From positions 2,480,001 through 2,544,000 of the forward strand of contig JAPWGK010000002.1 in NCBI GenBank assembly GCA_029641185.1: a stretch of 64,000 bases of DNA. Direction: 5' to 3'. A model generated the notes under the pieces. That model saw only the letters and a list, made by a program, of their open reading frames with translations. It searched no databases and had not been told where the DNA came from. A program made the translations under genes and the position numbers. Shown here in pieces: positions 32,444 to 45,437 of the stretch; the first letter of the stretch is position 1, and every line of letters starts with the position of its first letter. This DNA is from Pseudofabraea citricarpa. Taxonomy: Eukaryota > Ascomycota > Leotiomycetes > Helotiales > Dermateaceae.

Positions 32444-34554
32444 GGGACTTAGAGTTTCTTTTTCTTTTTCTTCGGTTGGCAAGAGTGCAAGGAAATGAGA
32501 CGATTTCCGAGGTCAAGGTCTGATTATGTTTTAATAACACGAAAGTGAAAGATTTCCCCTCTATATTTACTGATATCCCAAGACTTAATGCCGTCCTAAC
32601 TTTGACACCATCAAAAACATGTGCAACCAAATGTTCACCGTTTCCGCTTCGGGATATGTTTAAGCCGTACCAAGCCCGTCGGAATCGCGGTTAGGTTTAC
32701 AATTGATTCGCACGAGAATCTTAGATCTCATACATGTGGAAACCGAAAACAATCACGTATTCAGACTGATCGGGTTTGATACTAGTATAAGACCCCAGCA
32801 TATCTCTTACGTCATGTTTCATACCACATTGGTTGCTTAACCAATCTGCCGAGTCGCCTGTCACCGGGCCATATTATGGCAGGACATTTTTTGAGACTAC
32901 AAAATTTCTGTGCTTTCAGGTCGTTGATTTCCACACTCTTGCTGTCATAAGATGCAAAATTTCCTAAGATAAAAGTGTCATAGTGAGCTTAAGCAAGGCC
33001 AATTACAAAATGAGAGTGCAAATGAATAAGCGAGCTAGATGTATCGCTTAGTAGCGAGACTCTCAAATGTCTTGGCAGAAGTAGAGTCCAATGTCCCAGA
33101 ACAATTCAACTGGCTCTAAGCATTCCATTATTCGAGAATGGGAGATCTCAACAAAGCTGAAGATACTGTTTTTCACTTCGCAACAAATTTTGGCTTGAGA
33201 TAAGCTAGGCTTTTCACACGAATGGTTTCGACAGCTAGAACGATGGCCTGTCTGGAAGTCAAAAAATAAAACCAAAAAGCTAGAATTTGAATAAATCGTC
33301 GCAGCTAATGAGCATCATAGAAATGCTTCTGAAAGACACACGAAGCGATGGAAGTATTGAAGAGACTCCACAACCAAGAGACAAGCTGACGGTGCCGACT
33401 CTGGCACTCTGCCGAGTTTGCTGCCAGAATATTTTCGTCTATCTTTAAACTATCAAAATAATTTTAGTTTAGTTATTTCTGCCTGGGAGGCAGACTGTTA
33501 TCAATCTTAGTAAGTGTTTGAATCAGGACCAAAGCCTGACAATACCGAGCAGGAAAACTGGCTTGGTTCTTTCAGCCTTATGCAACGCATAGTAAAAACA
33601 CAGCTGATTGAAGCTTTCTAAAGGGTTACAACTGTCAAAGCTAAGACTGATGTGTCATACTCCCTGCTATCTATGGATCTGTGGCGGGACTCAAGACTTT
33701 AATAAACAATATGAGTGACACGTATCAAAACTGAATGAAATCTACTCATTTAATCATGAATGCCAAATAAGAAACAAGAAAAAAGTCAAGAAGCTCACAT
33801 AGCGAAGTGAAACTATTGGAAATTTATGCATTTCTGAAATTTTGAATGCCCACCTAATTTAGAGATCATCCTAAAGAGCAGTATCTTTACCGATGTTTTC
33901 TCGGACCTACAAACCTTATTCTTGAAAAATAAACAAGCATTTAGTTATAACCATGCCAAGTTCCAACACAGTCTAACAGATGTTCCATACATTGAGTATA
34001 GTAATTACTTAATTACATAAACGAAGGGCGATACTTGTTTCTTTTTAAGTCGATTATCGATTCCACAAGCAACGTTATTAAATCAATGACCATACACCGA
34101 GAAAGACGGTCGCTGGAATCTTCATCAGTAGTGTGGTAAATATGATTAGCTCTAAGAATAAATACAAAGGTGCCATAAATATAGCGCAAAGTCATGCTGA
34201 GATTCCACTCGATTCACAAGATTCAAAAATTAAGGACGAAGCATAATGGGTTGTCTGAGCTCAACTTCAGATCTAAACCGCACCGCATAAATCTGTGTGA
34301 CTATAAACTCACCTTACACTTCATTTTGATTCATGTATTTAGTAATTTTCCCTACAGGCAAAAGACTCCCATCGACATTCGTCCTTGAGGCTTGAATGGT
34401 TTATTCCTGGTACGAGATAGCTTAAGCGAGCGGAAATCACCTCCATCCTTGGTGATGATTTTCCGCAGAGTCGGCAGTTATCGAGGCCTGAGGCTTTACA
34501 ATTGCGCCGTGTAGCTGCATATAGCTGCAACGCTAGGTACTCTTATCATTTCTA
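32444..34554. other. Gene-free AT-rich stretch
   Basis: 2.1 kb with only short open frames that lack any recognisable feature. No tRNA or repeat noticed. The right end is the promoter of the ABC transporter. Confidence 0.5.
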
Positions 34555-37500
34555 ATGTCACCTAAACAAATAACAACTCTCTTTCAACTCTGCTTATTTC
34601 CTACCACCTCTACACACCAGCAGCCCTTCCATCAGAACTTGATCCCAATTGCAGAGCCTAATGATAGCTCTCGCCTGCTTACAGCTATGAGCGACACAGA
34701 TTCAGAAATAGCAGAGATGTTATCCGCCGCTATTTTGTTAATTCTGATGGTTCTCCTGGCTTTCTCTGCCTTGAAACCAGCGAGTAGCGAAAATGACGCT
34801 TTATACAATGACAGTAACAGATCTACGAACAAAACAACAAAAGATGTATTTGTAAGAAGGCTTGCTGCTTACAGATTGGCCATATACTGTGGTATGATGC
34901 TAGGGTTGACGGCCGCAATTGTGGAACGACCCAGCGTTCGTGTCTCCGAATGGCAAACTTTGGCTGCTCTTTCTCTCTTCAAATATTGGTTGAGATGTGG
35001 TGCTTGGGTAGGTAATTAATTAACCTTCTCGATGTGATACCTAACTTACTCGGTGTTACCAGGCTTTAATTACCTTGCGCATGGTCATCCAGTCATTTGA
35101 ACCGGGTAGCGGACTGCGTTATGCAAACTATAGTGCAATTGCTGTTCTACTTTCGACAAGTCTAATTCCTCTATCTAGTTCGACCGTCGAATCAGGATTT
35201 GACAGACTCTCTAGCCTCCAATTAAATCTGCTATCATTGCAGTTATTTTCAACCATCACCATAGTTATAGGTTTCGTCTCAATTCCCCAGCAACCAGATA
35301 AACTTTTTCGGGGAAGACTTGTTGATCAGCAAAATACAGTCTCACTGTTACAGAAATTCACTTTTGCGTGGGCAGGCAAGCTTCTCCACATCGCAAAGGA
35401 CAAGACTTTAGATTTGTCAGATCTGCCAGTCCTGGATCACAATACACGATCTCGAACGCTAAGCTCAAGCTTTCGATGGAGCACTGATAGTCAAAAACTC
35501 TGGTGGTGTCTCATTTTTACATATGCCAAGCCACTCATTCTCCAGTTGTCGCTTACTCTATTCAAGTCCGCCTTGGCATTTGCCTCTCCTTATATTATAT
35601 ATCGTTTTCTACAAGGCCTTGAAGCTCGGAGGATTGAATCGATAACTGATTGGGAATCGGGGTTATGGGTGATGGGGCTCGGAAGCAGTCTGTTACTTGA
35701 GGTCTTAGTCGATAATTGGTTGCAGTGGATGACCTCGAGTCAATTAGAGCTCCCAGTACGAGGGCTTCTCTTATCAATGGTGTTTGAGAAGATGCTCCAG
35801 CTGCCAGATTCTCACGATCCACCGAAACCAGCACCCGGTAAAGAAAAAGCCGATAGCGATGGCCAACCACCTCTACGCCAGTCTATTACCAACCATATGA
35901 AACTTGATAGGCATGTCCACACCAATTTCTGTTGCATCTTGAGCCAGTAGCAATGCTAATAAAACATCAGCAACCGGGTCACGATGTTCTGTCTTTACAA
36001 TTCTCATTTCCCCTTAGCTTTGTGCCAGCTCATCATAGCCTCAACTTTTCTCATTAATCTGATAGGGTGGCGAAGTCTGCTTGCCGGTCTTTTAGCTTCT
36101 TTCGCAATTATTCCATTTACGACTAAACTATCTAAAAAGACAGGGTCTATGCAATTTGGGCTGGCGAAGTATCGAGATCTAAAAACAAGTCTCCTTTCCG
36201 AAGCATTGCAAAGCATTCGACAGATCAGATTCTCTGCTCTAGAAAGAGTATGGGAAGAGAAAATCCTGCACTTGCGTGAACAAGAATTGGATCATTTTTG
36301 GAAGGGCCACATTACCATGTTTTTCTTAGTCCTCTTCGTTAACCTTGGCCCTGTCCTTCTCGCTGCAGTTTCGTTGTCCGTTTTTGCGATGCAGAATGGT
36401 CAATTGACACCTTCGGTGGCTTTTACGGCTCTTGGTCTCTTTGAGCAATTAAGAGACGCTTTGGGTGTTCTTCCACTTATAGGCACTTATTTATGGGAGG
36501 CTTGGATAAGTTGTACTCGGCTTGACGACTTCTTCTCTCAGCCAGGGAGAGTAAATTACCTCTCATCTGCAGATGAAATCTCATTCGACAGGGCAAATAT
36601 CGAATGGCCGTCGAATGAAGATCACAAGGAACGATCAAACGGCTTTCGTCTTAAGAACGTGAATCTGAAATTTCCCGGGGGCGAATTGAGCATCATCACC
36701 GGCAAGACAGGATCTGGGAAGAGTCTGTTACTTGCATCTATTCTGGGCGAGGCAAACATATTAGCAGGTCATGTCAACGCGCCTATCTATTCCTCAGCAG
36801 AACGTCATCCGCAAACCAAAGGCGTTGAAAAGAGCTGGATTATTCCACACTCAACAGCTTTCGTCTCGCAATCACCATGGATAGAAAATACCAGCGTCAA
36901 GGAAAACATACTCTTCGGTTTACCACTCGAGCTATCACGATACAACCAGACCATTTCATCATGTGCTTTAGTGCAGGATTTAGAACTGCTTCATAACGGC
37001 GATGAGACTGAAGTTGGACCAAAAGGGGTTTCGCTTAGCGGAGGTCAACGATGGCGTATTGCTCTCGCGAGAGCACTTTATTCACGAGCTGAAATTTTGG
37101 TCCTCGATGATGTTTTGAGCGCCGTCGATATGGGTGTTGGTAATTGGATCATTGAGCATGGAATTAGTGACGAGCTTTGCTGGGGTCGAACCCGGATTTT
37201 GGCGACGCATCATACTGCTAGCTGTCTTTCCAAGGCCAAGTATCTTGTTGTTCTCGCTGAAGGCACTGTAGCCAGTGCCCAAGTTGTCGATGGTGGCAAA
37301 GAAAGTAGAGAAATGGAAACTGTCTTGACTGCCGATTCAAGAAACGAAAATGTAAAAACTTCCATGCCAGACAGACAGAGACCAGAAACAAGATTCAACG
37401 ATTCTATCCGAGAAATCAACCATGAAAAGGAAGGGATATCCGTCAAGTTAACTAGGAGTATTAAATGGAAAGTATACAAGACATATCTACAAGCGACTGG

Positions 37501-39327
37501 TGGGTGGAAATTCTGGATCATAGTAATATCCACACTCCTGAGCTACCAACTCCTCACAGCAAGCGGTACATGGCTCCTCAAAGAATGGGCCAACACTTAT
37601 ACCACAAATACATCAAGTCCAACAATCTCAAGAGGCTCAGTTATATTTTTCGTCACGGCATACACGTTGATCTCGATGATAACCTGTGTCGCGTCAGCAG
37701 TCCAAGCAATAGTTCTATACATTGGCGGTCTCAATGCTTCCAGAACAATGTACGGGAAAATGACACATGCGGTATTACGGGCACCGCTTCGATGGATTGA
37801 TACCGTCCCCGCAGGCCATATACTGAATCGATTTATCTCTGATTTTAGCACTATTGACCAGCGACTCGCTCTTGACTTGGGCTTTCTTGTAGAATTTCTC
37901 TTCCGTTTTGCAATTATCGTAGCTTCCAGGTATGTAATAATCACCTTGGCTTGATGCTCTATTTGATTAAGTTTCTGATGACCTCAAGTCTTTGCGTTTC
38001 GTCTTATATGTCAATCTTCGCTCTCGCTCTCTTGTCCATCTACATCTATATCGCGAGGCAATACATGCCAGGGGCACGCGATCTAAGAAAGCTAAACGCA
38101 TCATCCAACGAGCCGATATTACACCAATTCAGTTCCGTTCTTTCAGGAATAACGACCATTCGAGCATTTGGGAGGACTCAATTCTACATGGATAAGATGC
38201 ATGATCTGATTGACGACAATCTGAGGTCGAGCTGGTACCTAGCTCTCTGCACTCGATGGATGGATCTCCGACTCGGCGTCTTGGGAACTATGTTCGTCAC
38301 TGCCATTGGAATAGTGGTTCTTCGAACTGGCGATGTCGATGCTGCCATGGCAGGCTTCGCACTTACATTCGCGCTGCAGTATACGAAAGCCGTGACGGGA
38401 CTTGTGCGGAAGGTAGCAGCAACGCAAAGCGGGATGGACGCGGCTGAGCGCGTGATAGAATACATGGATCTTCCGATCGAGACTGAATCTGGTGATGCTG
38501 CACCTGCGTCCTGGCCGGGTGAGGGTCGGATTGAAGTGCAGAACCTCGTTGCAACTTATGATGACAGCCTCCCTCCTGTGCTGAAGGATCTGACTTTTTT
38601 CATTGCTCCTCGACAAACGGTCGGGGTTGTTGGCCGCACTGGAGCTGGAAAGTCATCGCTGGCAAGCGCGCTTTTCCGCTTTGTCGAACCTCTCGGAGGT
38701 AGTATTTACATAGATGATCTTGACATATCCAAATTGAGACTACATGATCTGCGAAGCAGGTTATGTCTCATCCCACAAGATCCTTTTCTCTTCTCTGGAA
38801 CCCTGCGAGATAACCTCGACATCCACGGATCAAAAACAGATGACGAGATCCGAGCTGCTTTGATACACGTCCAGCTTACACCGATAAAGTCTTCTTATGC
38901 TGTGGCTAAAGAATCTCCCACGTCGTTTCAATCACAAGTAAATATCTTCGAGAATCTATCCTCGCCTATAAGCGATGGCGGGATGAATCTCTCTCAGGGT
39001 CAACGACAATTGATCTGCTTGGTGCGTGCTATTCTGATGAAACCAAAGATTCTAGTTCTGGATGAAGCTACTAGTGCAATCGACATGGCAACCGATACGG
39101 CAATTCAACAGACTCTACAGAAGGAGTTTTCAAACTCAACTCGGATAGTCATAGCTCACCGTCTTTCTACTGTTGCTACTTTTGATAAGATTCTTGTGCT
39201 TGATCAAGGCAAAATAATTGAAATCGGAAGTCCTGCCAAGCTTTTAAGTTCGTGCGGTTTGTTTTGGGACATGATTCGTCAGAGTTCAGAGAGCGAGCAG
39301 CTAGAGGCCATCATCTTGAAGCAATAA
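34555..39327 (+). CDS. ABC-C (MRP-type) multidrug/conjugate transporter
   Basis: Full-size membrane exporter of 1532 aa with two transmembrane and two nucleotide-binding domains and a short N-terminal membrane region. Four exons: 34555-35007, 35063-35910, 35971-37929 and 37989-39327. The second intron (35911-35970) has a GC donor and restores LDSNRVTMF, the conserved loop of the family. NBD1: Walker A GKTGSGKS near residue 678, signature LSGGQ near 788, Walker B ILVLDDVLS near 809. NBD2: GRTGAGKS near 1301, signature LSQGQ near 1421, ILVLDEATSAID near 1443. NBD1's Walker B ends DD rather than DE, the degenerate first site usual for ABC-C. An ATG at 34687 is an alternative start. It converges on the lipoxygenase with 139 bp between stops. 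Confidence 0.94.
35911..35970 (+). other. GC-AG intron in the ABC-C gene
   Basis: The donor reads AG/GCATGT and the acceptor CATCAG, with a GCTAAT branch-like site 14 nt before the end. No GT donor nearby gives an open frame with the conserved protein sequence. Confidence 0.75.
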
Positions 39328-39466
39328 GTTGTTGTTGCCTTGATTTCATTGATTTGCTAAAAATTCCACACTATTATCCTATGAAAAAAGACCGACATGT
39401 CCCTCACAAAGAGACCGAGTTTCAATCCACATCCCAAAGCTCAAAATTAGAGCTACACGTAAGAAC

Positions 39467-41563
39467 CTAGATAAGGATAGAAACCGCAGTGGAAGATGGA
39501 CTCATGACATCATAAGCAACCGTATTGTCGTCCAAATTATCACTGTTTATCTTGAAAAGCTTGGTAAGCTGCTGGAGATCGGTGAACAACTTTTGTGCAG
39601 CCTCCTGAATGATGGTTTCGCCATTCTGCGCAGACAACTGAGCTAGTGATGCTGCGTAGTTCGGGAGATTTTGATCATCAGCAACGCGGAAGCTAAGGAG
39701 GTGTGGAAGATGGGAAGCAAGCAGCCAGACGTGTTCGTCATTGACAGGGAGCGCCTCCAAGAGATCCCTCTCTTTGTAATTCTGCAGTGCGGAAAGAGAA
39801 GTTGGGGGTGCTGTACAGAGGCAAGGTGGTTTGTTGATGACGAATGACTGGTAGTAGTTTTGGAGGTAGTTAACGGCTGTATGTTGTGGCGAGGCGATGT
39901 GGATACACATTGTAATGGTATCGATAAGATCGTCGAGTGTCGAGATGACAGGGAAGCTTTTCATGTTTCCGCCAGATGTAGTCCGCATCTCGCTAGACCA
40001 AGTCCTGATATAAGAATCTCTCGATACTTGTTCGTCGCTCGTATAACTGGCTGAAAGAACCTTGGCCACGAAGTTACGAAGTGTCTGCCACATCAAGATC
40101 ATGTTTCGCCCATAAGCATAATTCTTGAACTTCGGGTCGTTCAGCTCCTCGATCGGGAATCCACGTTTCTTCAAATCGTTTGGAATGTATTGACCAGTCC
40201 AGTCGAATGTGTTATATGCGTCATTTATGAAGGCATACGTCTGGTTCTCGGTCAAACCAACAATCCTAAGAACGATAGCTGGCACCAAGGTTGAGCGAGC
40301 ACTAGCATTGAGTGAGAGTGTTTTCAACCAGTGTGGCTTTAATAAACGATATACTGGATGATTAGTCGGGAAAGCTCGATGAGCAGCGACAATAACTGCC
40401 TCTTCGACAAAATGTGTATGCGTCAAGTGAATAGCAAGCTCGTGGACAATCCAGTCACTGACTTGTGCGCAGGTCTTGGCATATCTCCAAGCCCAATCAG
40501 TCTCTTCAAAAGCTTGTGGGTCAGAAGGCCTGAGACGTCGATTGAAAACAACCACGGACTTCTCAATGCTCTCTTTGAAGTCAATAACGATGGCCAACGG
40601 ATGAAGCTTCCCGTCTGCATCCAACTGGAACAAACTGACGGAAGCACAAGTATAGCGTGATTTGTCTGAGGCTCTCAATGGATCTTTCGATTGACCAACT
40701 GCAGCACGAATGTAGCTGTGGTCCTGAACATAAAAAGAGGTAGGGTCAGCTGAATCCAGTAATTGAGTTACACTGTCTAGAGACTGTGCTTCGGCCGCGC
40801 CCTTGAAATTCTGGATCCATTCATTTGATGCCACTGTGATTGTCGTTGGGTTGGTTCCAGTAAATTGTTGCTGGGCGAAGACCACATCCGTGTACCAGTC
40901 AGGTCGGTCCCCAACATTAGGATCAGTGTAGATGTCCTTTTTCTCGCTGCGAAGGATTCTGTTCCTGGATTCAATGCCAGCTATGGTGTCACTTCTTGGA
41001 TCCGCGTGACGCCAGTCCAATATCTTTTCTGGTATGAGAGGGATCAGCAAGCTCGCGGTATCCTTGAGAGCCGCAGCATTGAAGATTGCTTCCAAGGGGA
41101 CATTGTCCTCTTTGTCGGAGGCAGGGATTAGATTCAAATGTGGAGGATATCCAATTTGACCATTTTTGGGGGGTGGTGAAAAAGTGAAAAGTGATTGTGT
41201 ATCTTCAAAAGATATGGCAACCGGAATAGCTGACTCGAGATTGGCAATGTCCATATAAGAAGAAAACCTGCTGTATGAGTAAATAAAACTTCCTTTGGAG
41301 GGATTTGCTTACTTGGTCTCGATACGAGAGTACAATTCTGTGATAGCCAACTGAGTCCCATGATATGTGCCTTCTTTCAAGACATTTGTTGTATGGCTAC
41401 TGAAATTGCCCCAGGACTTGTGGGGGAGAATTTGTGCACGTTGGAGCTCAGCAGTGAAAAGACCACTGTTCCACTCCTTCAGCTGGTTCAAAGAAGATCC
41501 ATCGTTTGCTTCATTATCGGGCGAGGGATTTTGGATAGCTGGAAGGGCGGTGTTGGAAGCCAT
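39467..41563 (-). CDS. Lipoxygenase
   Basis: Non-heme metal dioxygenase of 684 aa that forms fatty-acid hydroperoxides from polyunsaturated lipids. Exons 41563-41313 and 41270-39467; the intron acceptor is a CAGCAG tandem, so one residue may vary. Metal ligands match the family: His360 and His365 (HELAIH, with HTHFVEEAV after), His547 and Asn551 (QHTAVN) and the C-terminal Ile684 carboxylate. RAFPTNHPVYRLLKPHW and DWTGQYIPNDLKKRG are further family signatures. A terminal Ile is shared with iron enzymes while many fungal manganese enzymes end in Val, so the metal is unsure. No signal peptide is seen, unlike secreted fungal Mn-lipoxygenases. It converges on an ABC-C exporter. Confidence 0.93.
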
Positions 41564-43107
41564 GATTGCGATGGGAGAAATTGAAGGGGGTAGATAGGAT
41601 TAGCGGACAGTGAAGAATGAATAGATAGGTCTCTGGTCTGAGAAGAGAGGAAATAGCCCATTCATTTATAGACATGATCATAGCCTCCGAAGAAAAGACA
41701 GGGAGGAAAGTCGGAGCGAACATGGACTGATCTAAACGTCAGAAGGCGGTCCAAACCAAGCTCAATCTGCAGGCGGAGTGAGTTAACGAATAGGAAATGG
41801 CGAGTTTGTAAATTGAAACCTGCGGTCTGAAGATCACCCGTCACTGTGGCATGTTCTTCTTCCTGCTAATGGCTCTTCTGATAGCTGATATGTTTCCAAA
41901 AGTGCATTGCTATCAATCTAGTGCAAGCCTCTCCAGCTGAAAACCAGACATATCATAGCTTTTTGGAGACAAAACAAACGAGGTTCTGCGAATTACCGAC
42001 TTCGGATGGTTCTGACATGGCACATTGCATGCAACTTAAACATTGGGTAGCTACCAAGACAGCCATTTGCTCGAATGACCCTGATGGAGGAAAAGTATAT
42101 CATTCAACTCAAACTTTTCAGCACGGATATGCAAGCCACATACACGCTCAGGTGAGGTTTGCTGATCCATGCGAAATAAAGATAAAATGTTCACGGAAAA
42201 CCCGAAATTCATATATCGCACAGGCCCCTGATTCATTTACCCCACTCATTCTATCAGAATGAACTGAATCCATTGGAAAGAGGGAGAAATTCAAACCGTC
42301 GCATGATTTAAGGATTGCAAGAAGCCGAAAAATATCTTGCACTTCGCGACAAGGCCACCAAGCCGAAAAAACCGGGCTAACTTTCATCGTCGCATCGCTT
42401 TTAGGCAAAGCAACTTGCTATGTCCCATCCTAACCAACGGTTTGAGCGAGGGGAGGATGGAGGCCGTTGCCTTGGCGTCTTTGGTGGCTGCAGCATACAC
42501 TCAGCAGAGCTGAGGGGTTCAGGTCGGTTGCACGAACATGGCTGGAACCGTTCTTCCTGCATTTATCACATGTATCGGCTGTCCCGTATTGAATATCATT
42601 GGAATTTTTCTGCCACACATCTGCGCCGTCTCATATGCAACGTTACTGCATTCGAGCCCAAGACAAGTGATGGTGTATGGATGAAAGCAAACGAAGAGCT
42701 ACTCGCAAGCTTCGACTTGGTCGTTAAAGCAACCTTTCGCCTAAAGATTTAGCTCACGTCCAAATGGTATCATGTGATCATTCCCGAATCTTTCAACTTT
42801 TCTACTTGGATTCCTAACTTTTTCTCCGTGGCATCACCCAATAAGGTGATTTCTTTTCAAATGTTGGATTCCACAAGAGGAAGCTGGGAAGACGACATTG
42901 AGATCAAATGTGCAAAATGTATGAGTCACGCCGTCAGACGGCGTCCAGCAGCCCCGACTCTGTGCCCCCTGGATCTCGTGTTAAAGGGTGGAAAATCTGC
43001 GAAAATTTAAGAGAAATACCTCAACTGAGTATTAAAAGGCTACCAAACAGAGTCCTCAAACCCGCCTTTAACATTCATCGAATCTTTTCATCTTTTTGTT
43101 TCTAAGC
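41564..43107. other. Intergenic between lipoxygenase and acetyltransferase
   Basis: 1.5 kb divergent spacer. Several short open frames, none with a recognisable domain or codon pattern. It should contain both promoters. Confidence 0.5.
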
Positions 43108-43863
43108 ATGTCTTCAAAATCGCCCAAAGAGCGTGTCGAGGTCATCATTCGACCAGCCGAGTTGAGGGACATCCCCCAAATGGCGGCAGTGGCCCAGGAA
43201 ACCTATGCGGAGGATCCCGTGAGCCTCTTCTTGTGCCCTAAGGCCGACAAGTATCCCGAAGACGTGAACCGGCGATTTCGCCATCGTGGACATGTGCGCC
43301 ATACTGATTTACGAAGCTTGAACGTTGTTGCGTGTCTTGCATCCTCGCCGTCGACCGTGGTGGCATATATGCAAGCGACGAGATTAGGCGACGATGAAGG
43401 AGCAAGAGAGTATGTGTATTCCAAGTCCAGTATGGAAAGGCTACGACTACGTATAGTGGCTTGGTTCTTCTGGGCCAAGGATGGGGTTGAGCGATATTTA
43501 TGGCCGGATCGAAGTGTGGATCGCGTCAATGAGACGGAGTTTGCGGAGTGGAACAATAGAGACGATGAGACCCATTGGAATTCTCATCCAGATAGGCAAA
43601 ATCGCTGGCATGCACAGAGTGTGGCTGTCCTTCCAAAGTGGCAGGGTATGGGGATTGGGAGACAGCTGATGGGAAATATCCTGGAGAGGGCCCAACGAGA
43701 AAATGTCATCTGCGGCCTGAGTGCGAGTCCGGCTGGGGAGAAATTGTATACTAAGCTGGGATTTGAGTTGCTTGGTGATTTTTGTGAGAGAGTCCCAGTT
43801 GAAGGGCAAGCACCGGGTGGTGGCATTATGATTTGGAGGCCCGAATCAGGTGATGCTCTATGA
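43108..43863 (+). CDS. GNAT-family N-acetyltransferase
   Basis: Single exon, 251 aa. The N-terminus IIRPAELRDIPQMAAVAQETY is the usual first strand and helix of the acetyltransferase fold. The acetyl-CoA binding motif is SVAVLPKWQGMGIGRQLM (Q-x-x-G-x-G at about residues 178-184), followed by GLSASPAGEKLYTKLGF. The fold is that of the fungal GNAT group with a long insert (about residues 90-160) between strands; substrate is unknown. The start at 43108 is the first ATG in frame. Neighbours give no functional hint. Confidence 0.88.
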   Translation: MSSKSPKERVEVIIRPAELRDIPQMAAVAQETYAEDPVSLFLCPKADKYPEDVNRRFRHRGHVRHTDLRSLNVVACLASSPSTVVAYMQATRLGDDEGAREYVYSKSSMERLRLRIVAWFFWAKDGVERYLWPDRSVDRVNETEFAEWNNRDDETHWNSHPDRQNRWHAQSVAVLPKWQGMGIGRQLMGNILERAQRENVICGLSASPAGEKLYTKLGFELLGDFCERVPVEGQAPGGGIMIWRPESGDAL

Positions 43864-44205
43864 GAAAACGAAGAATGTAGAGGTGTAAGAGGCGCAAGAG
43901 ACTAAGAAGAATAGGGCTTGCTTGGTTGATTTGACATCATGTACCTTAGATATAGTTACGAGTACATACTACACGAGTTAGAGATGGGAGTCTAAAATAA
44001 CACATTTTAATGGGCTTCTAGACAGAATAATAGCAGCATGGTTAGTAACCAATCGTAGTAGAACTAGATAGTGACATTAATTCTTTCATGATAGGTAGGA
44101 CGACGCCTCCACAAGGTCACATTCTCCTACCTGCCTATCTATGCACATGTGTAAAAATCAAAGGGTATCTCGACTCCAGAACACCAAATTCAACCTCATA
44201 TCCCA
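43864..44205. other. Intergenic, convergent 3' ends
   Basis: 342 bp between the acetyltransferase and apc10 stops. Nothing recognised. Confidence 0.5.
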
Positions 44206-45437
44206 TCAACGCAGCTCAGGCTCGCCCATCCAGTCTGGCTCAATCAACCAATCTCTTTCCAGATTCTGAGTTTTCTTTTGTTTCGACGCCTTCGATGGTT
44301 CCTTCTCTTTTTCCTCTAGCATAGTAAGTCCACTTCTACCAAGCTTCTCGTCCTTTGCATAAACCTTCAACCCTCGCACATGTGTGTCCTTACCATTTTG
44401 ATGGTTTTCTACCACCTTCACCTGGACTAGAAAAGCCCTCAAGGTCTTACCATCTTCTCCTCCTCCCACATGTTCAAGAGGCACATCTATCCATCCTTTC
44501 GGTTGCGTAAACTCGAGAACACTAAATGGAAGAAGATCGTGATAGCCGGTTCCAGCAAGTATAGTGATTCGTGTAGGCGTGTACGATTCATCAGATTCAA
44601 AATCGAGATACAGGCGAATGGAGCGAATGGAAACAAGTCGGGAAAAGTGAATGTTGAGATGGTGAGGTTGTGGGCCGTCTGATCTGTAGCAATCAGTGTT
44701 AATTGATACTTGGGCCATTGAGTGGTTCATAATCACTTACTGCCAGAACATGTCCGTGTTCTCGTCCCTCAGCGCTTCTACCCCGCAGCCCGGTTTGCAA
44801 CTCGAGACGGTCCAGCTTGCCAGATTTCCAATCTCTTTTAGACCCAGAGCTGTTGGATCAAATGGAGGGTCGATTTCCATAGGAACTGGTGGAGCAATCA
44901 AGTTAGCACCACTGCTCACGAACCTGCGAAGCAAGGCTTGAGTATTCTCCCATCCTACTGCTGGAGGTGGAGCCAGAGTACGTGTGCGACCTGTGATGAT
45001 AGGCTGGCCCGTAAAGAGAGGGACTTCTCTCGGAGGCGGCATTCTACCCAGATAAAATAGTGGCAACAAATAATTGTAGGGATGGATTGGGAGTATGTTG
45101 ATAGTGCTGTGGACGGCCTGCTAAAAGTGTACACACCTTCTTCAATGCCTCCTTCCTCTGACATTTCAATGTTTATGCCATCCCCAGCTATTGCACCTGC
45201 CTCCTCGTCGTCGTCGTCGTCCAAATCGTCATCATCGTCCTCGCTCAGATCATCATCATCTGCTTCTTCCTCGTCCGAGTCGTCGAGCGTCGCAACGGGT
45301 GCCGGTATATGAGTCGGGGTTAGATTCCGAAAAGACTCGTAAGGATTGACATTTCTTGTCCTTCGCGCGCGTGCCAGTATACTACGGACAGTAGAGGGAG
45401 ACTGGGCTCGTGGTATCGGAGTCATTCTGGTAGACAT
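44206..45437 (-). CDS. apc10: Anaphase-promoting complex subunit 10 (DOC domain)
   Basis: Core APC/C subunit that helps recruit D-box substrates for ubiquitination. Three exons, 45437-45133, 45043-44741 and 44683-44206, give 361 aa. The N-terminal third is fungal-specific: Arg/Pro-rich, then an Asp/Glu tract (coded by GTC/ATC repeats on the plus strand). The DOC domain follows: GLKEIGNLASWTVSSCKPG, the loop around DMFWQSDGPQPHHLNIHF spanning intron 2, then IRLYLDFESDESYTP, and THVRGLKVYA. The protein ends in Leu-Arg, matching the Ile-Arg-type tail with which Apc10 docks on Cdc27. The first splice (donor GTACAC) is the least certain. The start is the first in-frame ATG; the frame upstream has only TTG. 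Confidence 0.9.

Noticed and set aside
42420..43010. Short frames between lipoxygenase and acetyltransferase
   Set aside because: No conserved motif, poor codon pattern, and this spacer must hold two promoters.
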